A stretch of DNA of 64,000 nucleotides, from contig OX442314.1 of NCBI GenBank assembly GCA_949358305.1, positions 43,470,581-43,534,580 of the forward strand, given 5' to 3'. The stretch is from Strigamia acuminata. Its lineage: Eukaryota; Arthropoda; Chilopoda; Geophilomorpha; Linotaeniidae. This document shows, piece by piece, positions 8,069 through 16,988 of this stretch (the first letter of the stretch is position 1; each line of letters begins with the position of its first letter). The translations under genes and the position numbers were made by a program. The notes under the pieces are model-generated. The model saw only the letters and a list, made by a program, of their open reading frames with translations. It did no database searches and was not told the DNA's origin.

Positions 8069-11000
8069 TTAGTTCTTCCCCACGACTTTGCCGTCCCGAA
8101 TGAACGGATTATTGCTTCGTCGTGGTCGAAGGTTGATTTTCGACGTGCTCGTAGATCGTGACTCTACTTGCTCGTTCATCTCCGATGTGTTGGCATTTTT
8201 CTCATTATTAATTTTTTTATTTTCCATTTCAGAAGTACATTCTTCTGCTTCCTCCCTCTCCGAAATTGCTTGCTCCGGCTGTGCTGGAGCCTCGTCGGCC
8301 GGAGATTCGGCGTCGAAGAATTCATCCTCGTCCTCCGCTATATTTTCAGCTTCATTTGTTTTTTGGAACGTGTCGACCACGGTGCCCCCTTGGCCGCTGT
8401 GTGTCTGACCTTCCAGCCAGATTTCTTGGGGAAACTCTGGCAGATATGGCCTTAAATCTCGGCCATGTATCGACTGAAAATTTTTGTTGTCCTCTAAGCG
8501 GCGTAGTTGGTATGCGTTGCCGCCGTGTTCGGCCACAATTACATAGGGACCGTCCCTCTTGTCGGCTAAACCTGCGGCGATGCCCCTCGCTGCATTGGAC
8601 AACGTGTGTGCCTCCTTCCACACTAGATCATTCACTTTAAAGTTCGCGAAAGCGAGATCGCCTTCTTTATCTGCGATTCTTTCTCTCATGTTGAAAATAT
8701 GCGCCATCATATGCTGGTATGTGTCGGATATAGTCTGTTCCAACCGGCACACGTACTCGTGTGGGCTCGATGGGTCTAATACGTTAACAGCTTCGGCAAC
8801 GCGTGGGTCCCATGGCATCCTTAATTCGCGGGCGAAGTTGAGGTACGCCGGTGAGAATTCGCGTGTTCTTGACACGGTTGAGCGAATGCTGAAAGCGATT
8901 TCTCGCAGGTATTCGTCCCATCGATTGTGAATGTCGGTGAATACTGTCAGCGCATATTTTATATCTTTATTTAATCTCTCGACTGGGTTTGTCTGAGGAT
9001 TATATGTGGAGGTGTTCGATGCATCCATTTTAAATTTCCTACAGAAGTCCTTATATATTCTTGATCGGAATTGGGGGCCGTTATCCGAAATGAGTTTTCT
9101 GGGAAACCCAAATCGCATTGCCACGTCGTAAAGGCACTCGACTATGTTTTCAGCCGAGGGCTTCGCGAGGGCGTACAGCTCCGGCCATCGGGTGGCCACG
9201 TCCATAATTACGAGAATATACATGTTCTTGTTTCCCGTTGTGGGCTTGGGGCCCATCAAGTCTATGCTTAAGCAGTCAAACGGTGCGTAGGGTCCGAGAG
9301 ACATGGCGTTTCTGGCTACTTTATCTCGCGGTCTGCATGCTTGGCACCGGGGGCAGTGTCGGATAAATTTCGTTATCTTTTGCCGCGCGCCCGGCCAGAA
9401 GAAAAGTTGCTTTACTCGATAAAGGGTTCTCGCTATGCCGGAATGGCTGGCGAGCGGGTGTCCGTGCATCAGCCACAACAGTCGGTTGTGCAGTGATGCC
9501 GGTACGACCACTTTCACCGAGTTTCCCGCTCCACTGAGGTCATCTTGAAATGTCGGGTGGTATTTTACCAGGAGTTCATCATCTATGAGGTAGCTTGTTG
9601 CTTCTTTGACGAACTGTTTCCGGCGGTGTGGGTTTGTCATCCCTTCCGGAAATTCGCCGTTCAGCAAATATTGTGTTATAATTTGACATTTTGTGTCTGC
9701 TGCCTGGTGTTCGACGAACTCACGTCTCGTGGGTGGAGCATATTGCGTTTTTTCTTCAATTTTTGCTGTGAAGGCGCGTAGTAGTGTTTTGTGGGTTTCT
9801 CCGGGGGGCGGAGGTTGAATTGCGGACGTTGAATCGCTCGTCCCAGCTGGCTGGTACGTTCGAGTCCAAAAACCACAAAACGTTCTATCTTCGGGCTCCA
9901 TCACCGGCAGTTCGTTTGCTTTTCGTAAGCGCCATATTCTGCGTGGAGTTGGGCAGTACAAGAGGTGGGTGTCGTCCTCGCCGTCGTCGTCTGGTCCCTG
10001 GGGGTCAGAGGCTGGGGCTCTTGAGAGGGCGTCGGCCACATGATTGTACTTCCCGGGGCGGTACGTAATTGTTATATCGCACGCCATTAACTCCAGTTGC
10101 CATCTTGCGAGTCGGCCGGAAGGTTCCTTGAGCTTCATCAACCAGCTTAGTGCCTGGTGATCTGTCTGAACCTCGAAGTTCGTGTACTCCAGATAGTCGC
10201 GAAATTTTCGAACTGCCCAAATTACGGCTAGGCATTCTAGTTCCGTTGCCGTGTAATTTTTCTCCGCGCCCTGTATTTTCCTGCTTATAAACATACAGGG
10301 TACTTCTTGCGAGATTCCGTTGTACACGTGGGTCTGCAGAAGGGCTGCACCCAGTCCGATTTTACTCGCGTCGGTGTGCAACACGAACGGTCGGTTTAGG
10401 TCCGGCAATGGCATCTTTTCGACGTCAGCCAGCATTTGCTTGATAGTGCTAAATGCGGCCTCGCACTGGACCGTCCACTCAAACTCTTTATCCGTTCGTA
10501 AGAGATCCGTTATAGGCGCGGCCACCTCAGCCAGACCAGAGAGTAGTCGGCCGAAGAAATTGACCATGCCCATGAATCTTTGGACACCTTTTATATCTTC
10601 GGGGGCGGGGAATCCGTTTATTGCTTTGACCTTTTCGGGGTCAATCGCGATTCCCTCGACTCCTATTCGATATCCTAGGAAGGCAAGCTCTTTTCTGCAA
10701 AACTTGCTCTTCCCTGGATGGATGTGGAGTCCCGCCTTGGCTAGGCGAGAGACCACTCTGTCGATGTGGTCTATATGCTCTTCGAATGTGTCCGACGTTA
10801 TTATTATGTCGTCGAGATACGCCCACACGAAGTCGTGAAGCATATCTCCCAACACGCTTTCGATCAATTTCTGGAACGTGCTCGGGGCGTTTACAAGCCC
10901 GAACGGCATCACGTTGAACATTAATCTTCCTATCGGGGAGTAGAAAGCCGTTTTTAGTTTGTCTTCTGGTTTTAGCTCCACTTGCCAATACCCCTTTGAC

Positions 11001-12199
11001 AGATCCATCGTGGTTACCCACTTGAACGGGCTCAGTTCCCGGAGGATCGAGTCTATAGACGGCATCTGAATCGGGTCTATAACTGTTATCGCATTCAGGG
11101 GGCGATAATCAATGCATAGTCGAGGCTCCGAGCCTGGACGCATTACCAGGACGATCCGCATCGCGTATTCGCCCAGCGCTTGAGTTACTATGCCCTTGTC
11201 GAGCATGTCTTGGCACATCTGCGTCACAATGTCTCTTTTCTGGGGGTTCATCCCCTTGTAAGGCACTCGAATCGGCTTGTCTGTGGTTAAGACTATTTCG
11301 TGGGTTGCTTCCGTCGTTCGACCAGGTGTCTTGGTCAGAATTCTTTCATGTTTTCGAAGCACTCGCCTTAGTAGCGATGCCTCGTTAACACGCAGTGCTG
11401 CCTCCTCGACCAGTGTGTCCACGACGTTACTCCTCTGTAATTCCAGAGTGAAGGCTGCGAAATCGTAATCTTGGACGAATTTTCGCAATCCTCTTCCGTA
11501 TTCCTCTTTGTCCTTGGCTTCGTCCAGTAATTTTTGGGGAACTACGGGGACTGGCCGTTCTCCCTCGGGACTTATCCAGTTCCATGAACGGGTTATCGGG
11601 TTTGGCTGAATTTTCAGTTTTGCCATGATATCCATCCCTAAGAGGAATACTTTGTCGTGGGATGGCAAGACTATGAAGGGGTGGGACAGGTTCCCCCCCT
11701 TCCAGTCGATCATGATGCGAACTACGCCCCTCGGCTTGACGTAGCCGTTGGCGGTGAGCAATTCTACGTTCGCGTTCACTTGTGCCACCTTTTTTTCAAT
11801 ATCCAAGTCCTTTACTATATCTTCGGATATGAATGAACGATCTGCTCCTGAATCCAGCAGACCGAACAATTTTTGGTTTTCGATCTCCACTGGCAGCATA
11901 CACAGAGTTTCGCAATGTGTTTTCGTGACATTGCAGTGAAAAACGCGTAATGTTTGGGGCTCAACCTCCAGATTGAACGGGAGGTCCGTCCAATCTATGT
12001 CGACCTCCGGCTTCGTTCTCACTTGCATACTTGTCAGCGTCACTGTTTCTTCCTTCTTCGGAATGGTCTGCATGCGATCTTTGATCTGTGCTTCTGCCAA
12101 GGCATGACCTGCGGGTCCAGTGTGATATTTCTTCTTTTTAATTTCCGCGGCTGGCGCAGACGAAGCTGAATTTATTTCGGCGACGCCTGCGCTTGGGAG
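8069..12199 (-). CDS. pol: Element 1 Pol: protease, reverse transcriptase, RNase H, integrase
   Basis: The frame is read after a -1 shift at 12199-12205 and gives 1376 residues beyond the slip. There is no suitable ATG, which fits Gag-Pol fusion. Counted from the TTG at 12100 (add about 33 from the slip site), the landmarks are: protease LLDSGADRSF near 81-90; RT with LCIDYRPLN near 330 and YLDD near 428; RNase H TDAS near 576; integrase zinc finger H..H..CPRC..C near 879-922; and the catalytic triad D947, D1006, E1041. All catalytic residues are present and no frame is broken. The C-terminus after the integrase is acidic. Confidence 0.95.
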   Translation of the reverse strand, partial: LPSAGVAEINSASSAPAAEIKKKKYHTGPAGHALAEAQIKDRMQTIPKKEETVTLTSMQVRTKPEVDIDWTDLPFNLEVEPQTLRVFHCNVTKTHCETLCMLPVEIENQKLFGLLDSGADRSFISEDIVKDLDIEKKVAQVNANVELLTANGYVKPRGVVRIMIDWKGGNLSHPFIVLPSHDKVFLLGMDIMAKLKIQPNPITRSWNWISPEGERPVPVVPQKLLDEAKDKEEYGRGLRKFVQDYDFAAFTLELQRSNVVDTLVEEAALRVNEASLLRRVLRKHERILTKTPGRTTEATHEIVLTTDKPIRVPYKGMNPQKRDIVTQMCQDMLDKGIVTQALGEYAMRIVLVMRPGSEPRLCIDYRPLNAITVIDPIQMPSIDSILRELSPFKWVTTMDLSKGYWQVELKPEDKLKTAFYSPIGRLMFNVMPFGLVNAPSTFQKLIESVLGDMLHDFVWAYLDDIIITSDTFEEHIDHIDRVVSRLAKAGLHIHPGKSKFCRKELAFLGYRIGVEGIAIDPEKVKAINGFPAPEDIKGVQRFMGMVNFFGRLLSGLAEVAAPITDLLRTDKEFEWTVQCEAAFSTIKQMLADVEKMPLPDLNRPFVLHTDASKIGLGAALLQTHVYNGISQEVPCMFISRKIQGAEKNYTATELECLAVIWAVRKFRDYLEYTNFEVQTDHQALSWLMKLKEPSGRLARWQLELMACDITITYRPGKYNHVADALSRAPASDPQGPDDDGEDDTHLLYCPTPRRIWRLRKANELPVMEPEDRTFCGFWTRTYQPAGTSDSTSAIQPPPPGETHKTLLRAFTAKIEEKTQYAPPTRREFVEHQAADTKCQIITQYLLNGEFPEGMTNPHRRKQFVKEATSYLIDDELLVKYHPTFQDDLSGAGNSVKVVVPASLHNRLLWLMHGHPLASHSGIARTLYRVKQLFFWPGARQKITKFIRHCPRCQACRPRDKVARNAMSLGPYAPFDCLSIDLMGPKPTTGNKNMYILVIMDVATRWPELYALAKPSAENIVECLYDVAMRFGFPRKLISDNGPQFRSRIYKDFCRKFKMDASNTSTYNPQTNPVERLNKDIKYALTVFTDIHNRWDEYLREIAFSIRSTVSRTREFSPAYLNFARELRMPWDPRVAEAVNVLDPSSPHEYVCRLEQTISDTYQHMMAHIFNMRERIADKEGDLAFANFKVNDLVWKEAHTLSNAARGIAAGLADKRDGPYVIVAEHGGNAYQLRRLEDNKNFQSIHGRDLRPYLPEFPQEIWLEGQTHSGQGGTVVDTFQKTNEAENIAEDEDEFFDAESPADEAPAQPEQAISEREEAEECTSEMENKKINNEKNANTSEMNEQVESRSTSTSKINLRPRRSNNPFIRDGKVVGKN

Positions 12200-12205
12200 T
12201 TTTTT
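12154..12205 (-). promoter_or_regulatory. Element 1 -1 ribosomal frameshift signal
   Basis: On the minus strand the heptamer A AAA AAC (12199-12205) lies in the gag frame as X XXY YYZ. A 6-nt spacer follows, then a stem GCGCAGGCG (12184-12192) pairing with CGTCTGCGC (12154-12162) over 9 bp with one G-U. The gag stop lies in the loop. After a -1 slip the pol frame is open. Function is inferred from matching the standard form. Confidence 0.85.
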
Positions 12206-15200
12206 GCTAGATTAGTATTTAACTCCATCATCATTTTCATCAAGGTTTGCATGATGCCTTTTTCTTTGACGGTTTTTTCGCATTTGTCGGAGTAGTGACC
12301 GTATTCTCCGCAGCTGTAACATTTGATGTTACTTTTATCCCCTGTGGGAGTGAATCCCGGTTTTTTCGGGACGAAGGGCGTCGGGAATCGTCTTTTTCCT
12401 CCCAATGCCCCTCTCGCTTTTGTTGCCTGCACGTGTGCTCTGAATTGTGCGATTGCTAAGGCCCGGTGTGCATGGTGCAAATAGGGACCTTGATCGTCGC
12501 ATCCCGTCGACAAGTTTTCGAGGTGCTCATTTAGGGCTTCCTCGTCGCTTGATGCTGGCTCCTCTTCTTTAGCCGTGGCGAGAGGTGTTGTCTCTTCGAC
12601 TTTCTCCATCTGGGTGGAGTCCGTCGAGGTCACCTGCATCGCCGTTGCTGCCGGTGCTTTCTTTGGGGCAGCTATCGGGTTGGCTGGAAGAATACTGCCT
12701 GCTTTAGGCGTCAGCATTCGTCCGAAGGATGCTTCGGTGAGACTCATTATGCCGCTCAAATATTCACTTGGCCTCATTAATTTCTCTGAGGTCTTGTGAC
12801 GTTCGGCGCTCGTCTGCAACCGTTTCTCGTGCGCGTCAGCTTCCTCCGGGGGCAGAGTGGCGTAATACCGCTGTTCTATTTCTAACGTGTTTGTTAGAAG
12901 ATAGTTACTGACATCTTGGTAATCGCCAGTGCGGGGTGCACGCATGTCTAGCAGAATTCTTTGCGAGTGGGCCGATAATCCTCCGTAAAAGATCATCGTA
13001 AAACCAGCGGGGTTTATTTCGTACGGCGCTCTTGCAAACAGGAGTTTCGCTCGGGCGTCGTAGTCGGCTAATGTTTCTCCTGGGGCTTGTCGTAGACCCC
13101 GTAATTTGTTACTGATCTCGTCTGGAGTCTCGCCGTATCGGAGATCGAAACGGACGAGAAAATCGTCCCAGGTTGGGTTTTTCAGTCCCTGGTACCATTC
13201 TCGAGCTGACCCCGTAGTTAGCTCCACTAGCCCGTGGGTTAGCATGTCGGCGACGGTGGCTTTTGTCGCTTTCTTGATACGCATTACTTCGTCCAGGAAG
13301 CGGTCTCCGGCCTTCCACGAACCGTCAAATCGCGTTTGAATATAGTGTTGCCAGCGGATGTTACCCGTGGCTTCACTGCTTGGTTCGTTTCGTACGCCAT
13401 ATTTGCGCTTAACCCTCTCTCCAGCGCGATTATGTTCGTCGCCTGGATGGCCTAGATCGATTCCTTCTCTTCTGAAAGAGTTCAGCAGGGCTCGGCCTAG
13501 CTCAGACATCGTGTAATGTCGGCCAGATGAGTCCTGAAAGTTCCCTTCCTCTGAACGAGGGTTGGAGCTCCGGGAAGAGCGGTCTGAAGCATTCGGCCGG
13601 TTCGACCGGTGCCCATCGCTGCCTTCTTGACTCCTTCCTGTAGACGGTCGACTCGGATGGTCGTCGTCCGACGAATCGGAGGGCTCGGAGGGATCTCCTT
13701 GGGGGTGAAACCTCGGCCCTCTCGGTGGGGTCTCTCCGCCAGCCTTCTTCTGTTTCGAGCCTCCGGATGGCGGCGGCTCCCCTCCGTCGTTGTTCTCGTA
13801 AAAAGAATGCCATCTGTTTTCCTCGCTTTCGGGGCGTTCCCGATTTTTATTTGCGTTTTTCTTTTCGAGTAACGCGTCGATGGCTGCTCCCGTCTCGGAT
13901 CTTTTTGAGGGGTGACGGTCCTTTGTTTTTGGGACCGACTCGTCTCTCTTTTGAGATTTCCCCCTTTTCGCCGTTTTTGCCGGCTTTGTTGCACCTTCTC
14001 CTGTGTCGGTATCAGAGCCGCTGGGGGGTTCTGGTTTCCGTTTCAGGTTTTCTTCATTTTTCTTCCTGTCCGAGACGTCTTGTGCGTACTCTTTCTGGAA
14101 CTTTTCTGTCTCCTTCTCCCAGTTTTCGGCTTCCCATCTTTTTTGCTCATCTATTATAGCTTGTTTCTTCGCTTTGTACTCTTCGGTCCATCTGACTCGA
14201 TCCCACTCTTCTTTCTCTTTCAGAAACTGTTCTTTTTCTTTTCTGGCTTCCTCTTCTCTCAACCTCTCGCGATGTTGTTCTTCCCATTTCTGATGTTGTA
14301 GAATGGCCTCTTTTCGCAACATTTGTAGTTTTTCTGTTTTTCTTTGAGCTATTAGCGCTTGAAATTGGTCCTCGTACTCTTGAGCTTCTCGATGTCGCCC
14401 TTCTACTGTTGCGTTCCATTCTTTTCGAATTTTAGCTTCTCGTTCTTCCCTCATTTTTTGGACCAGTTTCTCTGTTCTCTCGGTGGTTCTTCTCTCGCGT
14501 TGCTCCCTTTCTTCCTCTTCCTTCCAGAGTTCTCGCCGCTCTGCGCTCAGCCTTCGTTGGCGACTAGTCGCTTCTTGTCTGGCTTCCTCGCGGGCCTTCT
14601 CTCTGGATTCGTGAAGTGTTCGGTTGGGGTCTGGCGCGAAACCTCCGGTGTCACTGGGCGTTACCTGGGGCATGGGCGTCTCCGCTGCTGGTCTTGCGAC
14701 CGGCGTCGGGGCTTGTGCCGCACAGATAGCGTCAGTGAGTAGGGTAATCGATTCCCAGACTGACGTTCCTACTGGAATGTCTATCATCGCTTTTAGCTGG
14801 GCAGCTTGCTGCGTCAACCGAATTAGGTGAGATACTTCGAAGGAAACAACTGCAGGACTCGCCGTAACTCGGGGGGTTATCGGGGTCCCGCCGTCGTTTT
14901 TCCGTGGGGTTTGTTTTACGGACGTCTGAGCCGTTGGTGGCGATGGGTCTGTGCCGATCGTGACCGTTATTTTCGGAGCTTCATTCGTCTCCTCGGTCAT
15001 CAATATCGATACTCGTCCTGGCGATACGTCGCGAATTTCTTCTCGATTTTCTATGGCTTCCGGATCGGTATCTTCGAAGGGTTGCATATTCAAGGGAACC
15101 CGCTCTCGCTCTGGCCCGTCTAGGGCCGCGAGCGATGCAGCTTGCTCCTCTTTCTGCGCCTTCGCTCTCCTTTTATTCGCTCGGGCTTTCGCCTTTGCGG

Positions 15201-15312
15201 ACATTTCAGGGACGGGACCATCCGATCTCAGGTGGTAGTCGGAGGTCCTTTTTTCCTTCTCGGGCATTCTCTGCTCGGTTTCAGACGTGGATTGCTCGTC
15301 TTTGTCTGACAT
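12172..15312 (-). CDS. gag: Element 1 Gag
   Basis: The product is 1046 residues, with ATG at 15312. The first 600 or so residues are low-complexity and very highly charged, with a long Glu/Lys/Arg coiled-coil-like tract at about 225-410. A retrotransposon-Gag (capsid) region follows near 650-800, containing REWYQGLKNPTWDDF. A single zinc knuckle CYSCGEYGHYSDKC (CX2CX4HX4C) sits near the C-terminus. It packages genomic RNA and forms the particle. It is much longer than typical Gypsy Gags (about 300-500 residues), and the extra length is the charged N-terminal extension. Confidence 0.9.
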   Translation of the reverse strand: MSDKDEQSTSETEQRMPEKEKRTSDYHLRSDGPVPEMSAKAKARANKRRAKAQKEEQAASLAALDGPERERVPLNMQPFEDTDPEAIENREEIRDVSPGRVSILMTEETNEAPKITVTIGTDPSPPTAQTSVKQTPRKNDGGTPITPRVTASPAVVSFEVSHLIRLTQQAAQLKAMIDIPVGTSVWESITLLTDAICAAQAPTPVARPAAETPMPQVTPSDTGGFAPDPNRTLHESREKAREEARQEATSRQRRLSAERRELWKEEEEREQRERRTTERTEKLVQKMREEREAKIRKEWNATVEGRHREAQEYEDQFQALIAQRKTEKLQMLRKEAILQHQKWEEQHRERLREEEARKEKEQFLKEKEEWDRVRWTEEYKAKKQAIIDEQKRWEAENWEKETEKFQKEYAQDVSDRKKNEENLKRKPEPPSGSDTDTGEGATKPAKTAKRGKSQKRDESVPKTKDRHPSKRSETGAAIDALLEKKNANKNRERPESEENRWHSFYENNDGGEPPPSGGSKQKKAGGETPPRGPRFHPQGDPSEPSDSSDDDHPSRPSTGRSQEGSDGHRSNRPNASDRSSRSSNPRSEEGNFQDSSGRHYTMSELGRALLNSFRREGIDLGHPGDEHNRAGERVKRKYGVRNEPSSEATGNIRWQHYIQTRFDGSWKAGDRFLDEVMRIKKATKATVADMLTHGLVELTTGSAREWYQGLKNPTWDDFLVRFDLRYGETPDEISNKLRGLRQAPGETLADYDARAKLLFARAPYEINPAGFTMIFYGGLSAHSQRILLDMRAPRTGDYQDVSNYLLTNTLEIEQRYYATLPPEEADAHEKRLQTSAERHKTSEKLMRPSEYLSGIMSLTEASFGRMLTPKAGSILPANPIAAPKKAPAATAMQVTSTDSTQMEKVEETTPLATAKEEEPASSDEEALNEHLENLSTGCDDQGPYLHHAHRALAIAQFRAHVQATKARGALGGKRRFPTPFVPKKPGFTPTGDKSNIKCYSCGEYGHYSDKCEKTVKEKGIMQTLMKMMMELNTNLAKNSQAQASPK

Positions 15313-15384
15313 TTTCTTTCGGTAATTCTACGATTTGGGTTATCTTATTGAGAGATCACAAGTTCAGATTTGAGATTTATTTCT

Positions 15385-15404
15385 AAATCCCGGACAGGCC
15401 CCCA
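15385..15404 (-). other. Element 1 primer binding site
   Basis: On the minus strand TGGGGGCCTGTCCGGGATTT begins 2 nt after the 5' LTR. It is complementary to a tRNA 3' end reading ...CCCGGACAGGCCCCCA. From memory the nearest tRNA is tRNA-Pro with two mismatches, so the assignment is tentative. Confidence 0.65.
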
Positions 15405-15406
15405 CG

Positions 15407-16226
15407 TGTCGCGTCCTACTTGGTATAGGTTTAAATAGCGCTAACGTGTAATACTTTACCTGTGATCAATTATGTAAATACCCAAAGGAATACCAAATGT
15501 ATGTAAATAAACAGGTAATTTATTCACCAGGCTTTATGCCTTTAAAATACACTCAGTAATAATTCTAGAGTCGACGTGGTCAGCGTCGAACAAAGGATTT
15601 CTCAAGATGGCGTCGTCGATTCCGCGTGGTCGGCGGAACAAAGGCGGCGTCTCGAGTTGTCGTTAATTCGTCACGGATTCGTCTTCACGGACGCGGTGGA
15701 ATGCTCTTTCGAGTCTTCTATCCGTGCCTGTTGTCTAGGGTTTGTTTAGCGTCGCAGAGGCCTCGTCTAGGAACTTTGGGGTTCCCTACAAAGCACTCGG
15801 ACACTTACTTCGGCGAATAATCGTCTGGGCGATTATTCTGGGTGATTTCACAAGGGCTATTCTCGTGCTTTCGCAGGAATAGCTCGCAAGTGACTTCGTG
15901 AGAGTTACAGTTTGCACTTTACTCAGCGATCCTCGATCAATCCTAACTTGTAGTTGAAGTTGGCCTGACGGTGAGGTAGTTGCTGTGTTCTTGGTGTCGT
16001 TTGTGTAAGTTCTGTCTTTAGGCGGGAAACACAGCCTTTTATGCAGTGGGGTGAAGGGCCGGCGATCAACCAATGGGGGCTGACCACCAGCCGCTTCCTC
16101 CCCCTCGGGGCACACACCTGCCATGGGGAGGTGGAGCCAACTCGGGGGGGAACGACTCTTTAATCATAGTGACTCATAGGACAAGTATCCGCCCTGGGGG
16201 GACACTTATCCAACTGGGTCACCACA
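15407..16226 (-). repeat. Element 1 LTR (5' LTR)
   Basis: The 820-bp partner of 3358-4177, with TG...CA ends. The PBS side is at 15406 and the flanking duplication AGGT at 16227-16230. Confidence 0.95.
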
Positions 16227-16230
16227 AGGT

Positions 16231-16988
16231 TTTATTTCACTGGGTGGGGGATATATACAACAGATGCTCCCATTGGTTAAATGGATTCAAACCCAACAGG
16301 TGGGTGTAATTAAAGATGGAGACACATTCCAAACTTGGAAGTGTCTCTGAGGTTATCTCTGGGGTCACAGACCTCAATTTGAGTGAAAATAAAACCAAAT
16401 ACAATAAAACAAGTAAAAACGTTATTTGGAATATTTAAAATAATGGAAATACAAAAAACACTTTAGCAACTACAAAATTAATATAAGAATAAAGAGTTTC
16501 AACAAAATAGATTTAAGCAATTTAGTAAATAAAAAACACACAAATTGTACACTTAAGGTATTTAAAAATCACGATATAAAATGCACAAAATAGTAAAACA
16601 CAATAATTCAAAAAATAGACAAACATGTAATTTGTAAAACCACACGGTTTTCACAATCTCCAACAACATATTAATTACGGTATGCTTTACAAATTCGATT
16701 TCTCTTAATCTGGCCATTCATGTTCGAAAACTTCTTCGTCTTCCCTCGCTGTTTCCGAATTTGCGCAATAAAATTTCCTGTATTGACTTTATTCCGCGTT
16801 AAGCGATACAACGGCTCAAGCGAGGTGGAAAGGTTTGCAATGAAGCGACCATAATTTTTATTTTTATCACTCACTTTATTCAATAAAAATTGATTTCCCA
16901 ATCAAAACATCGCGTGCGCTCCTCATTTGGCTTCCATTGTCCATCCAACAATTAAACTAGAGCGTGGGAGATTTTTACAAACACAAAC
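16231..16988. other. AT-rich upstream region of the Sidestep-family gene
   Basis: No coding frame is supported. An almost perfect inverted repeat lies at 16319-16347 (GAGACAC-A-TTCCAA-AC-TTGGAA-GTGTCTC). The sequence just before it (16231-16318) may be old LTR-like DNA. The receptor promoter should lie near 16850-16980, but no TATA box stands out. Confidence 0.4.

Larger units (their letters stand above)
3358..16226 (-). mobile_element. Element 1: full-length Gypsy LTR retrotransposon with a spliced third ORF
   Basis: It is 12,869 bp, bounded by 820-bp LTRs beginning TGTCGCGTCC and ending GGTCACCACA. The 4-bp duplication AGGT is present at 3354-3357 and 16227-16230. On the minus strand the order is LTR, PBS, gag, -1 shift, pol, leader exon, third ORF, polypurine tract, LTR. 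The order protease, RT, RNase H, integrase is that of Gypsy/Metaviridae and rules out Copia. The two LTRs have the same length and looked identical where read, so the insertion is recent. All three genes are open. Confidence 0.95.

Noticed and set aside
15786-16124. 112-codon ORF in the element 1 LTR (same at 3737-4075) and 67-codon ORFs in the element 3 LTRs
   Set aside because: Duplicated only because the LTRs are duplicated; no coding motif, and they overlap promoter or leader sequence.
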